Source: Yaniella flava (GTDB lineage Bacteria > Actinomycetota > Actinomycetes > Actinomycetales > Micrococcaceae). From it: a stretch of DNA of 64,000 bases. A program made the translations under genes and the position numbers. This document shows, piece by piece, positions 52,058 through 60,625 of this stretch (position 1 is its first letter; the number at the start of each line of letters is the position of its first letter). The stretch lies in contig NZ_BAAAMN010000020.1 in assembly GCF_039529295.1 (NCBI RefSeq), forward strand, positions 1 through 64,000, in the 5' to 3' direction. The notes beneath the pieces were generated by a model. The model did not search any database, was not told the origin of the DNA, and worked only from the letters and a program-made list of their open reading frames with translations.

Positions 52058-53197
52058 TTAGCTGTTCTGTTCCTGCCAGGTGTCGGCACAGGCGATCCCA
52101 GCGTCAACTGGGTTCTCTTCAGACTCGTGGCTTTCGTATGCGGCGACATATTCATCGAGGTATGCTTCCGCGTCAGTGAAGTTGTAGTCTTCCATGATTT
52201 CCAACCACGCTGCTTGGGCTTCGTCGCCGGCCAGATCTTCCCATGCTTGAGTTTCTTCTTCAGGCCATGAAGAGAAGTTCTCGACGTCAGGGGAGTCGAG
52301 CATGCCCTGGCAGACCTCTTCGAGGGCGCCGTTGGAGGTCGCGATGATTTCACCCTGGTTGAATTCTTGGGTGACGCCATCAACGGTTTCCTGGAGTTCT
52401 GGAGTCAAGGAATCGTAGGCGTCCTTGTTCCACCACATACCGTAAGCGGTGTACTGACCCAGGCCTGGGTCAACCCAGTATGGGAGCTGTTCGGTGATGT
52501 TGTAGTTCACTGCGAAGTCCAATGACGAGGCGACGGAGTCGATGACGCCACGCTGCAATGATTCGTAGGTTTCAGCTGCGGTGATCGCGTTGACGTTGAT
52601 GCCAGCTGCTTCCAGTGTGCGCTGCGTGACCGGACCGGCGGCGCGAGCGGACATGCCGTTCACGGCTTCCAGGCTTTCAATTGGTTCATCTGAGCCCAGC
52701 AGCAATGCACCGACTGGCCATGCACCAATGTATTCCAGGTTGGCGTTTTCCAGCTCCTGGCTGGCTGGTTCGTAGTTGTTGTGCACGTCGTAGAGTGCTT
52801 CAACCGAAGCCTGGATGTCGTTGTTCAAGAACGAGATTGACATGACCGACAAGGTTGGCAGCAGGTGCGGGGTGTAGTCGGTGACGGTGACGCCAATGTC
52901 GGCGCGACCATCGCTGACACAGTCAGCAACTTCATCCATGGCACAGGTCGCTTCGAAGCTGGTGCGTTCGAAAGTGATCTGTCCGTCGGATGCCTCTTCG
53001 ACGGCGTCCATGTATGCTTCGGAAACCGCAGCGTGTGGTGTGCCGTCAAGCGCACCATTGGCCTGGGTGAACTCGAAGGTTTCGCCGGAGCCACCGCCTT
53101 GGTCTACGACGCCGTCACCGCAGGCGGTGAGCGCGAGGGCGCCGGCTGCAGCAACAGCTGCCAGCTTCCCTAAGCGAGGTGTGAGTGATTTTTTCAT
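52058..53197 (-). CDS. TRAP transporter substrate-binding lipoprotein (DctP type)
   Basis: 379 residues. The signal peptide KLAAVAAAGALALTACGDG ends in a lipobox (Cys about 27). The mature part is a DctP-type binding protein: AVSEAYMDAVEEASDGQITF, the ligand-loop region around GMSARAAGPVTQRTLEAAGI, and WVDPGLGQYTAYGMWWN. It captures the substrate for the TRAP permease encoded upstream. Lipid anchoring is expected in a Gram-positive. The substrate is inferred to be pyrimidine-related from the locus. Confidence 0.9.
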   Translation of the reverse strand: MKKSLTPRLGKLAAVAAAGALALTACGDGVVDQGGGSGETFEFTQANGALDGTPHAAVSEAYMDAVEEASDGQITFERTSFEATCAMDEVADCVSDGRADIGVTVTDYTPHLLPTLSVMSISFLNNDIQASVEALYDVHNNYEPASQELENANLEYIGAWPVGALLLGSDEPIESLEAVNGMSARAAGPVTQRTLEAAGINVNAITAAETYESLQRGVIDSVASSLDFAVNYNITEQLPYWVDPGLGQYTAYGMWWNKDAYDSLTPELQETVDGVTQEFNQGEIIATSNGALEEVCQGMLDSPDVENFSSWPEEETQAWEDLAGDEAQAAWLEIMEDYNFTDAEAYLDEYVAAYESHESEENPVDAGIACADTWQEQNS

Positions 53198-53213
53198 TGT
53201 TGAGTTTGCCTTC

Positions 53214-54587
53214 CTAATTTTGAACCAAACTTGGCAGGTACAAGATGATGTCGGGGACGAAGAAGAAGATTGCGATCAACACCAGGTCGATCACAAAGAA
53301 TGGCATGATGCCACGGAAGACAGTTTCTGAGCGAACGCCCGTGGTGCCAGAGACCACGAATGCGTTGATGCCTACAGGTGGTGTGACCATGCCAATTTCA
53401 ATGAACTTGACGATCAGAATGCCCAACCAGATCGGGTCGAATCCGAATTCCAGGGCAACTGGCAACAGGAGGGGTACGGAAATCATCAGCAATGACAGTG
53501 ATTCCAGCACCATGCCCAGTGGCACCAGGCTCAGAAGCAAGATGAGCATGACCAGGGTCGGTGACATGTCCCATGACAGCACGGTCTCCGTGATCATGTT
53601 TGGTACCCGTGCCGCGATGAAGAATGCGGTGAGAATACCGGAGCCGATCACAATGAAGAACACCATGGCCGTCGTCGAAGCCGTGGCCTCGAGCGCGCCC
53701 TTGATGCCTTGGCCAATGCCTTTAAGGCCCTCTTTGCGCAGCTCGAACAGCAGAATGATGACCGCGGCGATCGCGCCAAATGCGGCGGATTCGGTCGCGG
53801 TGAAAATACCGGAGTACATGCCGCCCAGCACAATAGTGAACAGGATGACGACGTAGACCAGACCGCGCCATGGCAGTTTGCTCAACGCGGTTTTTTCTTT
53901 TTGTGCGGTCGTGATCTCCGAAGCCTGATGCAGGGCGTCGTGGACGCTATCGGCCTGGGTAACAACCTTGCCTTCGCGCCGCATCCGCCAGCCGGCAAAC
54001 ATGATCCATAGTGAGTAGGCGATAGCCGACAGTACACCCGGGACTATACCGGCGGCCAGCATTTCGCCAACAGATTGCTGAGCGAGGATCGCGTAGAGCA
54101 CCAGGAATGTGGACGGCGGGATCATCGAGCCCAACGTACCCGCGACGGCGACCAGCGCGGTGGCCATGGAGGCGGGGTAACCGGCGGCGCGCATTTCCGA
54201 TACCGAGAGGCGAGCCATGGTGGCCGCGGTCCCGATGGAGGAACCGGACACGGCTGAGAAGCCTGCAGAAGCCACAACGGTGGCAATACCGAGTCCACCT
54301 GGGAATCGTCCCAGGACGCGGTCGGCAATTTTGAAGACGTAGTCCGCCACGTGCGCACGGACCGCAAACATCCCCATCAAGATGAACATCGGAATGATGG
54401 TCAGCGAGAAGGTCGCCGTTTGGGAAAATGGTATCGCCCCGAGTTCGAGTGTGGTGTGGTTGAACCCGCGCAACAGGAGCAGCCCGATTGCACCAGAGAC
54501 ACCCAGTGATACTGCTACCGGCACTCGCAACAACAGCAGGGCCAGCATCAGGATCAAAACAATAGCGATTACAGCACCAACTGTCAT
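53214..54587 (-). CDS. TRAP transporter large permease subunit (DctM type)
   Basis: 457 residues with about 12 helices. DctM hallmarks: AIPFSQTATFSLTIIPMFIL, VASAGFSAVSGSSIGTAATM, GSMIPPSTFLVLYAILA, and near the C-terminus GMVTPPVGINAFVVSG. It is the Na+-coupled channel subunit. Its ATG overlaps the DctQ stop (ATGA), and the binding-protein gene starts 16 bases after its end. A hydrophilic insert around 190-225 is longer than usual. Confidence 0.93.
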   Translation of the reverse strand: MTVGAVIAIVLILMLALLLLRVPVAVSLGVSGAIGLLLLRGFNHTTLELGAIPFSQTATFSLTIIPMFILMGMFAVRAHVADYVFKIADRVLGRFPGGLGIATVVASAGFSAVSGSSIGTAATMARLSVSEMRAAGYPASMATALVAVAGTLGSMIPPSTFLVLYAILAQQSVGEMLAAGIVPGVLSAIAYSLWIMFAGWRMRREGKVVTQADSVHDALHQASEITTAQKEKTALSKLPWRGLVYVVILFTIVLGGMYSGIFTATESAAFGAIAAVIILLFELRKEGLKGIGQGIKGALEATASTTAMVFFIVIGSGILTAFFIAARVPNMITETVLSWDMSPTLVMLILLLSLVPLGMVLESLSLLMISVPLLLPVALEFGFDPIWLGILIVKFIEIGMVTPPVGINAFVVSGTTGVRSETVFRGIMPFFVIDLVLIAIFFFVPDIILYLPSLVQN

Positions 54588-55207
54588 GAGTTTCGCTCTC
54601 CTTTAGTGGCCTTGTCATCGGCGGTGGGTGTTTCGCCCACCATGGCCGATTCTGGTTGTGCGGTGGGTTGGTTGTCGTCGGGAAGAGTTTCGTCAGCCAG
54701 GGCGGCTTCGATCTCATCGGCAAAGCCCATGGGGCCTTTGCCAGTCAGGATGCGTACCAGGTTGAGGATTGCGACGATGAATAGCGAGATGAGTCCGATG
54801 GTGAGCACCCAACGCATTGGATACATCGGCCACTGCACCAGCCCGAAGCGCGTTTCTGATGATTGGGTCGAGTCGATCGAGCGCAGGATGTTCGCATAGG
54901 ACAACCATGCGGTGTAGATCGCTACGACAGTCCACACGAAAATGTGGATAATTTTTGTCCAGGTTGCGTTGAAGCGGTCTGTCAGTAGTGTCACCGCAAC
55001 GTGCTCGCCATTGACGCCGGCCCAGGCCAGCCCAAAGGCAACGGCGGTGACCATCGCGGTTTCTGCGATTTCGATCATGCCTCCCAGTGAAGCGCCCGTG
55101 GCGTTCCGGACAAACACGTCGATCGTGATCGCAATGACCATGATCACGATGGCAGACGCTGAAAGCACGGCAAGCACCCGGGCCATACCGCGAATCAGTT
55201 TTTCCAT
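54584..55207 (-). CDS. TRAP transporter small permease subunit (DctQ type)
   Basis: 207 residues. Four membrane helices (ALSASAIVIMVIAITIDVFV; AETAMVTAVAFGLAWAGV; IFVWTVVAIYTAWLSY; MRWVLTIGLISLFIVAILNL) match DctQ, with the typical DVFVRNATG and GEHVAVTLL. A long acidic C-terminal tail (about residues 155-207) is unusual and cytoplasmic. It is the first gene of the TRAP operon. Confidence 0.9.
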   Translation of the reverse strand: MEKLIRGMARVLAVLSASAIVIMVIAITIDVFVRNATGASLGGMIEIAETAMVTAVAFGLAWAGVNGEHVAVTLLTDRFNATWTKIIHIFVWTVVAIYTAWLSYANILRSIDSTQSSETRFGLVQWPMYPMRWVLTIGLISLFIVAILNLVRILTGKGPMGFADEIEAALADETLPDDNQPTAQPESAMVGETPTADDKATKGERNS

Positions 55208-55711
55208 GATGAGTTTCCTTAGTGCTCGAATTCTTCGTGCCTCGAGAGGTGTTGAGAGTCGACAGTCTCTTGACGCACGCTGTGTGGTGAGCTATTTCAC
55301 AGCAAAGTGAAGCTGGGAAAATCATATACGAAACTGATCATTTGTGCAGCCCCGCCGGTCGTGTGAGCTAGTCCTGTGCCACGGTGATGCACCTCGAGTT
55401 CGTATACGATCTGCGCCACAGTGCGCTTCGAAAGAATATTGTGATGTTGGCGACAAGGCTGCTGTTGACCCTGACATGTTTCCTGTCAGCATAATGTAAG
55501 ACTCATATGGTGTTCTATGGTGCCGCAGTAGACGGAATGGGGTTTTTGTTGCCTCGGTGAGGAGCACCTTTCGCAAACTTCGAGGCGTCACTGTGATTTG
55601 GTAAACTCTGGTTGTAACTGTTCTCGACCCAAATCCAGCGTGCTGCGGGTGCGAGAACCTTTCTATGTTGTGGGCCGGTGTACGTCCGTCCCCGTGGGAG
55701 AGATGAATTTT
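55208..55711. other. Divergent intergenic region between TRAP operon and purA
   Basis: No gene is supported in these 500 bases. They must contain promoters for the TRAP operon (minus) and purA (plus). An inverted repeat TGACATG..CATGTCA-like (TGACA/TGTCA, 55472-55488) overlaps a possible TTGACC (55465-55470) ... CATAAT (55490-55495) pair, spacer 19. Confidence 0.35.
55580..55608 (+). promoter_or_regulatory. Candidate purA promoter
   Basis: TTCGAG (55580-55585) and TAAACT (55603-55608) are separated by 17 bases, about 100 bases upstream of the purA ATG. The -10 box resembles actinobacterial consensus; the -35 is weak. Confidence 0.35.
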
Positions 55712-57004
55712 ATGCCAGCAATCGCAATCGTGGGAGCCCAATGGGGCGATGAGGGCAAAGGCAAAGCAACAGACCTGCTCGGCGGTCGCGTTGACTACGT
55801 CGTCAAACCAAACGGCGGTAATAATGCCGGTCACACCGTGGTCGTCAACGGTGAGAAGTTTGAACTCAAGCTGCTGCCCGCAGGAATCCTATCGCCGCAA
55901 GCCATCTCGGTGATTGGGAACGGTGTTGTCATCAACCTCGAGGCCCTCTTTGAAGAAATCGATGGGCTCGAGGTTCGCGGTCACGACACATCGCACTTGC
56001 GCATTTCTGCTGACGCACATCTGGTCGCGCCGTACCATCAGACGCTCGACAAGGTCACCGAACGCTTCCTTGGAAAACGCGCCATCGGCACCACCGGACG
56101 CGGTATTGGCCCGACATATCAGGACAAGGTTGCTCGCCTGGGGATCCGCGTTCAAGACCTCTACGACGAGTCGATCCTGCGCCAAAAAATCGAAGGTGCC
56201 CTGCGCCAGAAGAACGAACTGCTGGTCAAGCTGTATAACCGTCGCGCCTTTACCGTTGACGAGATCGTCGAATACTTCATGGCCTACGCCGAACGTCTGC
56301 GTCCCATGGTGATCGACTCGGTACGCATGCTCAATGAAGGACTCGACGACGACAAGGTGGTCCTCATGGAGGGCGGCCAGGCCACCTTCTTGGACGTTGA
56401 CCACGGCACGTACCCGTTCGTGACCTCGTCGAACCCCACCGCAGGGGGAGCCTCCGTCGGTGCCGGCATTGGGCCAACGCGCTTCACCCGCACCATCGGC
56501 ATCGTCAAGGCCTACACCACTCGCGTTGGTGCCGGCCCGTTCCCGACGGAACTCTTTGACGATATGGGCGAGCAGCTGCGCACCACCGGTGGCGAATTCG
56601 GGGTCAATACCGGACGCCCACGCCGTACCGGCTGGTACGACGCCGTGATGGCCCGCCACGCTGCGATGATCAACGGGTTCACCGACTACTTCGTCACCAA
56701 GCTCGACGTGCTGACCGGCATCAACGAAATCCCGGTCTGCGTTGCCTACGACGTCGACGGTGTGCGCCACGATGCCATGCCGATGACCCAAACCGACTTC
56801 CACCACGCCAAGCCGATCTACGAATACTTCCCCGGCTGGGACGAAGACATTTCGGGGGCACGCAGCCTCGAAGATCTCCCGCAGAACGCCCAGGACTACA
56901 TTGCGGCACTTGAAAAACTCGCACGTGTCCGGATCTCCGGTGTGGGCGTTGGTCCAGGCCGCGACGAGGTCATCCAAGTCCGCGATCTCATCTACGAGGA
57001 CTAA
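55712..57004 (+). CDS. purA: Adenylosuccinate synthetase
   Basis: 430 residues, the standard PurA length. It couples IMP and aspartate using GTP, the first committed step to AMP. The start MPAIAIVGAQWGDEGKGKAT holds the catalytic Asp and phosphate loop; NGGNNAGHTV, the TTGRGIGPTYQDKVAR block and GVGPGRDEVI are all present. I chose the ATG at 55712 by family alignment; ATG at 55703 would add three residues. thrC follows four bases after the stop, so the pair is an operon. Confidence 0.96.
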   Translation: MPAIAIVGAQWGDEGKGKATDLLGGRVDYVVKPNGGNNAGHTVVVNGEKFELKLLPAGILSPQAISVIGNGVVINLEALFEEIDGLEVRGHDTSHLRISADAHLVAPYHQTLDKVTERFLGKRAIGTTGRGIGPTYQDKVARLGIRVQDLYDESILRQKIEGALRQKNELLVKLYNRRAFTVDEIVEYFMAYAERLRPMVIDSVRMLNEGLDDDKVVLMEGGQATFLDVDHGTYPFVTSSNPTAGGASVGAGIGPTRFTRTIGIVKAYTTRVGAGPFPTELFDDMGEQLRTTGGEFGVNTGRPRRTGWYDAVMARHAAMINGFTDYFVTKLDVLTGINEIPVCVAYDVDGVRHDAMPMTQTDFHHAKPIYEYFPGWDEDISGARSLEDLPQNAQDYIAALEKLARVRISGVGVGPGRDEVIQVRDLIYED

Positions 57005-57008
57005 ACCC

Positions 57009-58430
57009 ATGCAATACGTATCCACCCGCGGCGGCATGGAGCCGTCAAACTTCTCTGATGTGCTTCTCGAAGGGCTCGCCCCCGATGGCGGGCTCGTCGT
57101 GCCGGAGGCCATCCCAAGTGTCGAGCCTGAGACGATCGAATCCTGGCGGGACCTCAGCTACGCCGAACTCGCCACCGAAGTCATCGGCCTGTATTGGACG
57201 GATATTCCGCGCGACGACCTAGCCGAGTTGTGTCGGGCTGCCTATGGTGAGCAATTTAAAGCAGACATGGTCGTGCCGCTGACGCCGATCGACCAGATGA
57301 CCGCGCTGGTGGACCTCTCGCAAGGCCCGACCCTGGCCTTCAAAGATATGGCCATGCAGTTCTTGGGCGAAGCCCTCCCGTACGTGTTGAAGAAGCGAGG
57401 GGAAACACTGAATATTCTCGGTGCCACCTCGGGCGATACTGGTTCGGCCGCCGAATATGCCTTCCGGTCGAAACCGAACATCGGCGTCTTCATGCTGTCT
57501 CCAAAGGGCCGGATGTCCCGGTTCCAGCGCGCGCAGATGTACACGCTGACCGATGACAACGTGCACAACATCGTCGTCGAAGGCGTGTTCGATGATGCGC
57601 AACAGTTGGTCAAAGACCTCAACGGAGACCTTGAGTTCAAGGCCGCCAATTCGCTGGGGACGGTCAACTCGATCAACCTTGGTCGACTCATCGCACAGTC
57701 CGTCTACTATTTCTGGGCGTGGCTGCGCGTGACCACCGGTATTCCTGCCGAGCAACGCGCGGACTTCGGTGTCTCGTTTGCGGTGCCCTCGGGCAACTTC
57801 GGCAACATCTTCTCTGGTCAACTTGCACGACAGATGGGTCTCCCCATCGACACCCTTGTCTTGGCGACCAACGAGAACAATGTGCTGGATGAATTCTTCC
57901 GGTCTGGCGAGTACGAGCCACGCTCGGCCGATAACACCCTGGCCACCTCATCGCCGTCGATGGATATCTCCAAAGCATCCAATCTGGAACGTTTTATCTA
58001 CCTGGTACTCGGTCAGGATCAGACGAAGCTTGCCGATGCATGGCAGCAGTTGGACGCAACCGGCACACTCGATCTTTCTGAACACCAGCCGCGATTCCAG
58101 CAGGAATTCGGTATGGTGTCTGGCACCTCAACGCACGAAGACCGGGTGTCCACGATCCGTGCGGTGTACGAGAAAGCCCAGGTCGTGATCGACCCACATA
58201 CCGCTGATGGTGTGACCGTGGCACGGGGCTTCCAGAAACCCGAGCAGCCGATGCTCGTGTTGGAAACGGCGAAACCTGAAAAGTTCGGGGACATCGTCAA
58301 CGAAGCTCTAGGCTTTGAGCCCGAACTACTTCCCGAATTTGCGCGCCTGTTGGAGTTAGAACAGCACACCATAGATATGGGCGTGGACGCGGAAGCGCTG
58401 CGCGAGTACATTGCCCTGCACCACGTATAA
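57009..58430 (+). CDS. thrC: Threonine synthase
   Basis: 473 residues, the long (E. coli/yeast-like) class. It converts O-phosphohomoserine to threonine with PLP. The start MQYVSTRGGMEPSNFSDVLL is typical, the PLP-lysine lies in PTLAFKDMAMQFLG (about 107), and the phosphate cup is LGATSGDTGSAAEYAF. SGNFGNIFSG lies in the second half. GAGGA precedes the ATG inside the end of purA. Confidence 0.95.
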   Translation: MQYVSTRGGMEPSNFSDVLLEGLAPDGGLVVPEAIPSVEPETIESWRDLSYAELATEVIGLYWTDIPRDDLAELCRAAYGEQFKADMVVPLTPIDQMTALVDLSQGPTLAFKDMAMQFLGEALPYVLKKRGETLNILGATSGDTGSAAEYAFRSKPNIGVFMLSPKGRMSRFQRAQMYTLTDDNVHNIVVEGVFDDAQQLVKDLNGDLEFKAANSLGTVNSINLGRLIAQSVYYFWAWLRVTTGIPAEQRADFGVSFAVPSGNFGNIFSGQLARQMGLPIDTLVLATNENNVLDEFFRSGEYEPRSADNTLATSSPSMDISKASNLERFIYLVLGQDQTKLADAWQQLDATGTLDLSEHQPRFQQEFGMVSGTSTHEDRVSTIRAVYEKAQVVIDPHTADGVTVARGFQKPEQPMLVLETAKPEKFGDIVNEALGFEPELLPEFARLLELEQHTIDMGVDAEALREYIALHHV

Positions 58431-58464
58431 ATTCTCAGGAATTCAACAGGGAATTCTCGGAGGA

Positions 58465-58572
58465 CCTCAAGCCCTATGTGTTTATAGTGGAGGTACCTCA
58501 AGGTGTGAGTGATAAGTAAAAGCCCCGGCCAGGATTTTGAAAACTTTCAAAGTTCGTCGGTCGGGGCTTTTT
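58465..58572 (+). ncRNA. Small-RNA-like element A with intrinsic terminator
   Basis: After thrC, a TATAGT box (58483-58488) is followed by the word TCAAGGTGTGAGTGAT (58498-58513) and a strong terminator: AAAGCCCCGGCC (58519-58530) pairs with GGTCGGGGCTTT, followed by TTTTT. The inner part of the hairpin (AACTTTCAAAGTT) can also pair. A short transcript of about 80 nt, or a 3'-UTR of thrC, would result. The same words recur in element B. No -35 box is clear. Confidence 0.4.
58518..58572 (+). terminator. Intrinsic terminator of thrC / element A
   Basis: GC-rich 12-base stem with one G-T pair and a following run of five T residues. It is the strongest terminator in the window and also ends the purA-thrC operon. 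Confidence 0.75.
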
Positions 58573-58631
58573 CATGTCTACCTTTTGTTTCGAAAGCGGG
58601 CGAGAAAAACTCTGCGACTTTATACAGGAAG

Positions 58632-58738
58632 CCTCAAGCCTTTCCCGACCAAGATTTCTTAGGCTAGTAAACACATCTTCAAGGTGTGAGTGATGAGTGA
58701 TCAGGGGCTCCGGTACGAAACCGGGGCCCTTGGTTTTT
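58632..58738 (+). ncRNA. Small-RNA-like element B, tandem relative of element A
   Basis: It repeats the words CCTCAAGCC (58632-58640) and TCAAGGTGTGAGTGAT (58679-58694) in the same order as element A. It then has its own hairpin (AGGGGCTCCGG, loop TACGAAA, CCGGGGCCC; 58703-58729) ending in TTTTT by 58738. The terminator sequences of A and B differ while the leader words match, which argues for selection on the leader rather than a simple recent duplication. Nature unknown. Confidence 0.4.
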
Positions 58739-59043
58739 GCCTGAGGCGTGCAGTCCGCATTGTCCGGGCTCGTGCACTCGTATCTGTAGTTATTCATGCT
58801 GGGATGCTCCCTCGACAGATGACTGGGCTCCGCCGATCAAATTTCTAGTGCATAACCGGCGAGCCTTCTCTATGTCGACATGCGCGGACCGTATTTTCTA
58901 AGTCCCCCAGTGGCTTGTGGATAGTGGTTGATTGTGTTGCTGAGTTATCCACAAAAGTAGCGACACACCATGCACTCGTGATATTCACGTGATATACACC
59001 GACTTCAAGTAACTTAAAGTACTTCAAAAGATATGTAGAACTC
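58739..59043. other. Intergenic spacer before the DUF222-HNH gene
   Basis: About 300 bases without a gene or repeat that I can support. It separates the tandem small-RNA-like elements from the promoter of the endonuclease gene. Confidence 0.35.
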
Positions 59044-59072
59044 TTGTCATGTGACTCAATGCACGGTAGAAT
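59044..59072 (+). promoter_or_regulatory. Promoter of the DUF222-HNH gene
   Basis: TTGTCA (59044-59049) and TAGAAT (59067-59072) are 17 bases apart, a good sigma-70-type match, 82 bases upstream of the GTG start. Confidence 0.5.
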
Positions 59073-59154
59073 AGGGGCAATACCCTGAACAGTCCTTCCC
59101 GGTTTTTGGAAAGCCTTTGGTCTGTGTCTCCTGTGTTGAAAGGAGTGGTGCCTT

Positions 59155-60594
59155 GTGAGTCTTGAGCAGACTGTGCAGCGTTCCTCGGCACTGGTAGCAG
59201 ACCTAGAAGCAGTGTGTGAGGATCTTGTCGAGATGGATCCTGCGGGGTCTGAGGCTGAGGCGATTGAGTTGTTGGCTGTGCTAGAACGCAGCAAATCGGC
59301 GCTGTCGGCGGTCCAGGCCAAACATACTGCGGTGTTGGAGCAATACCGGTTGAATAAGCAAGCTGCCGCAGGTGTGCCGAAAGATCGGTGGGGTACAGGT
59401 CTGGCTTCAGAGGTTGGGTTGGCTCGGGGTGATTCCCCGGCCCGTGGCAAACGCCACCTGGACACCGCCCACGCATTGGTCGGGTGTTTACCCAACACCC
59501 TGCACGCTCTAGAGGCCGGGGTGATTCATGAGGAGCACGCCCAGGTCGTCGCCACAGAAACCAAATGGCTCTCCACCCAGCACCGCCGGATGGTTGATGA
59601 GCGGATAGCCCACCGGCTAGACGGGGTGGGGCCCCGAACCTTAGGCAACCTGGTGCGTGGTGAGGCCCAGAAGCTGGACCAGGTCACCGCCCGGGATCGA
59701 CAGGAGCGGTCTCGGTCGCAGCGTCGGGTATCAGTACGTCCCGCCCCCGGTGGGATGGCTTATATTTCGGCGTTGGTGCCGATGCCCCAAGCCGTCGTCG
59801 TGCTGGCCTGCCTACATAAAGCAGCGACTAGTCGGGTTGCTGATGGTGACACTGTGGATCCTGCCAACCCCTCAGGGCCGCGGCGGACTCGTGATCAGCT
59901 CATGGCGGATCTGCTCATTGAACGTGCTACCGGCCAGACCACGGCACCTGCGGTGGCCGCTGAAGTGCAGCTGGTGATGACTGATGCGGCGTTGTTTGGT
60001 GAGGGGCAGGCCCCGGCATGGTTGACCGGCCACGGCCCCATCCCCGCTAAGACCGCAAGGGATTGGGTTGCTGACCCGAATGCAGAGGTCTTTCTGCGCA
60101 GGGTATTCACCCGGCCTGAAAATCACCAGCTGGTGGGGATGGAGTCGCGTCGTCGCGCGTTCCCCGAAGGATTGAAACGTATGGTCACCCTGCGAGACGG
60201 CGTATGTCGCACACCCTATTGTGATGCGCCGATTCAGCAGATTGACCACATCACCCCCGTCAACAACGGCGGGCCCACCAGTTGGGATAATGCCAGCGGG
60301 CTCTGCGCGGCCTGTAACCAGACCAAAGAAGCCACCGGATGGCGCCACGAAGGCAACCCCGACCATTTGACCGTGATCACCCCGACCGGTCACCAATACA
60401 CCACGACCACCCCACCAGTCAGTACAGCCGAGCCACCCGACACCGGTGACCCACCCGAAGAACACGGGCCAGATGATACCGGGCCACCCGATGACCCCGA
60501 CGACGGGCCGCCAGATATCGACCCCAACCCACGATTCGACACCAACAACTACCGGCACCACCACACCGAAATCACCATGCGCATCGCCGCCTAA
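59155..60594 (+). CDS. DUF222 domain HNH endonuclease
   Basis: 479 residues. The N-terminal two thirds is the DUF222 region typical of actinobacteria (helical start, LASEVGLARGDSPARGKRHL, GVIHEEHAQVVATE). The HNH domain lies at about 340-400: CRTPYC and CAAC zinc pairs around QIDHITPVNNGGPTSWDNAS, with the active-site DH. A Pro/Asp-rich low-complexity tail follows. GTG start after AAAGGAG. The family exists in many similar copies per genome; its role is unknown, and it may move between loci or be tied to mobile elements. Confidence 0.9.
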   Translation: MSLEQTVQRSSALVADLEAVCEDLVEMDPAGSEAEAIELLAVLERSKSALSAVQAKHTAVLEQYRLNKQAAAGVPKDRWGTGLASEVGLARGDSPARGKRHLDTAHALVGCLPNTLHALEAGVIHEEHAQVVATETKWLSTQHRRMVDERIAHRLDGVGPRTLGNLVRGEAQKLDQVTARDRQERSRSQRRVSVRPAPGGMAYISALVPMPQAVVVLACLHKAATSRVADGDTVDPANPSGPRRTRDQLMADLLIERATGQTTAPAVAAEVQLVMTDAALFGEGQAPAWLTGHGPIPAKTARDWVADPNAEVFLRRVFTRPENHQLVGMESRRRAFPEGLKRMVTLRDGVCRTPYCDAPIQQIDHITPVNNGGPTSWDNASGLCAACNQTKEATGWRHEGNPDHLTVITPTGHQYTTTTPPVSTAEPPDTGDPPEEHGPDDTGPPDDPDDGPPDIDPNPRFDTNNYRHHHTEITMRIAA

Positions 60595-60625
60595 CGACTT
60601 GCCATGGTGGCTCCATCATTTTCAG

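Noticed and set aside
55889..57112. 407-codon minus-strand open frame
   Set aside because: It lies wholly opposite purA and the start of thrC, both certain genes; it is a codon-bias shadow.
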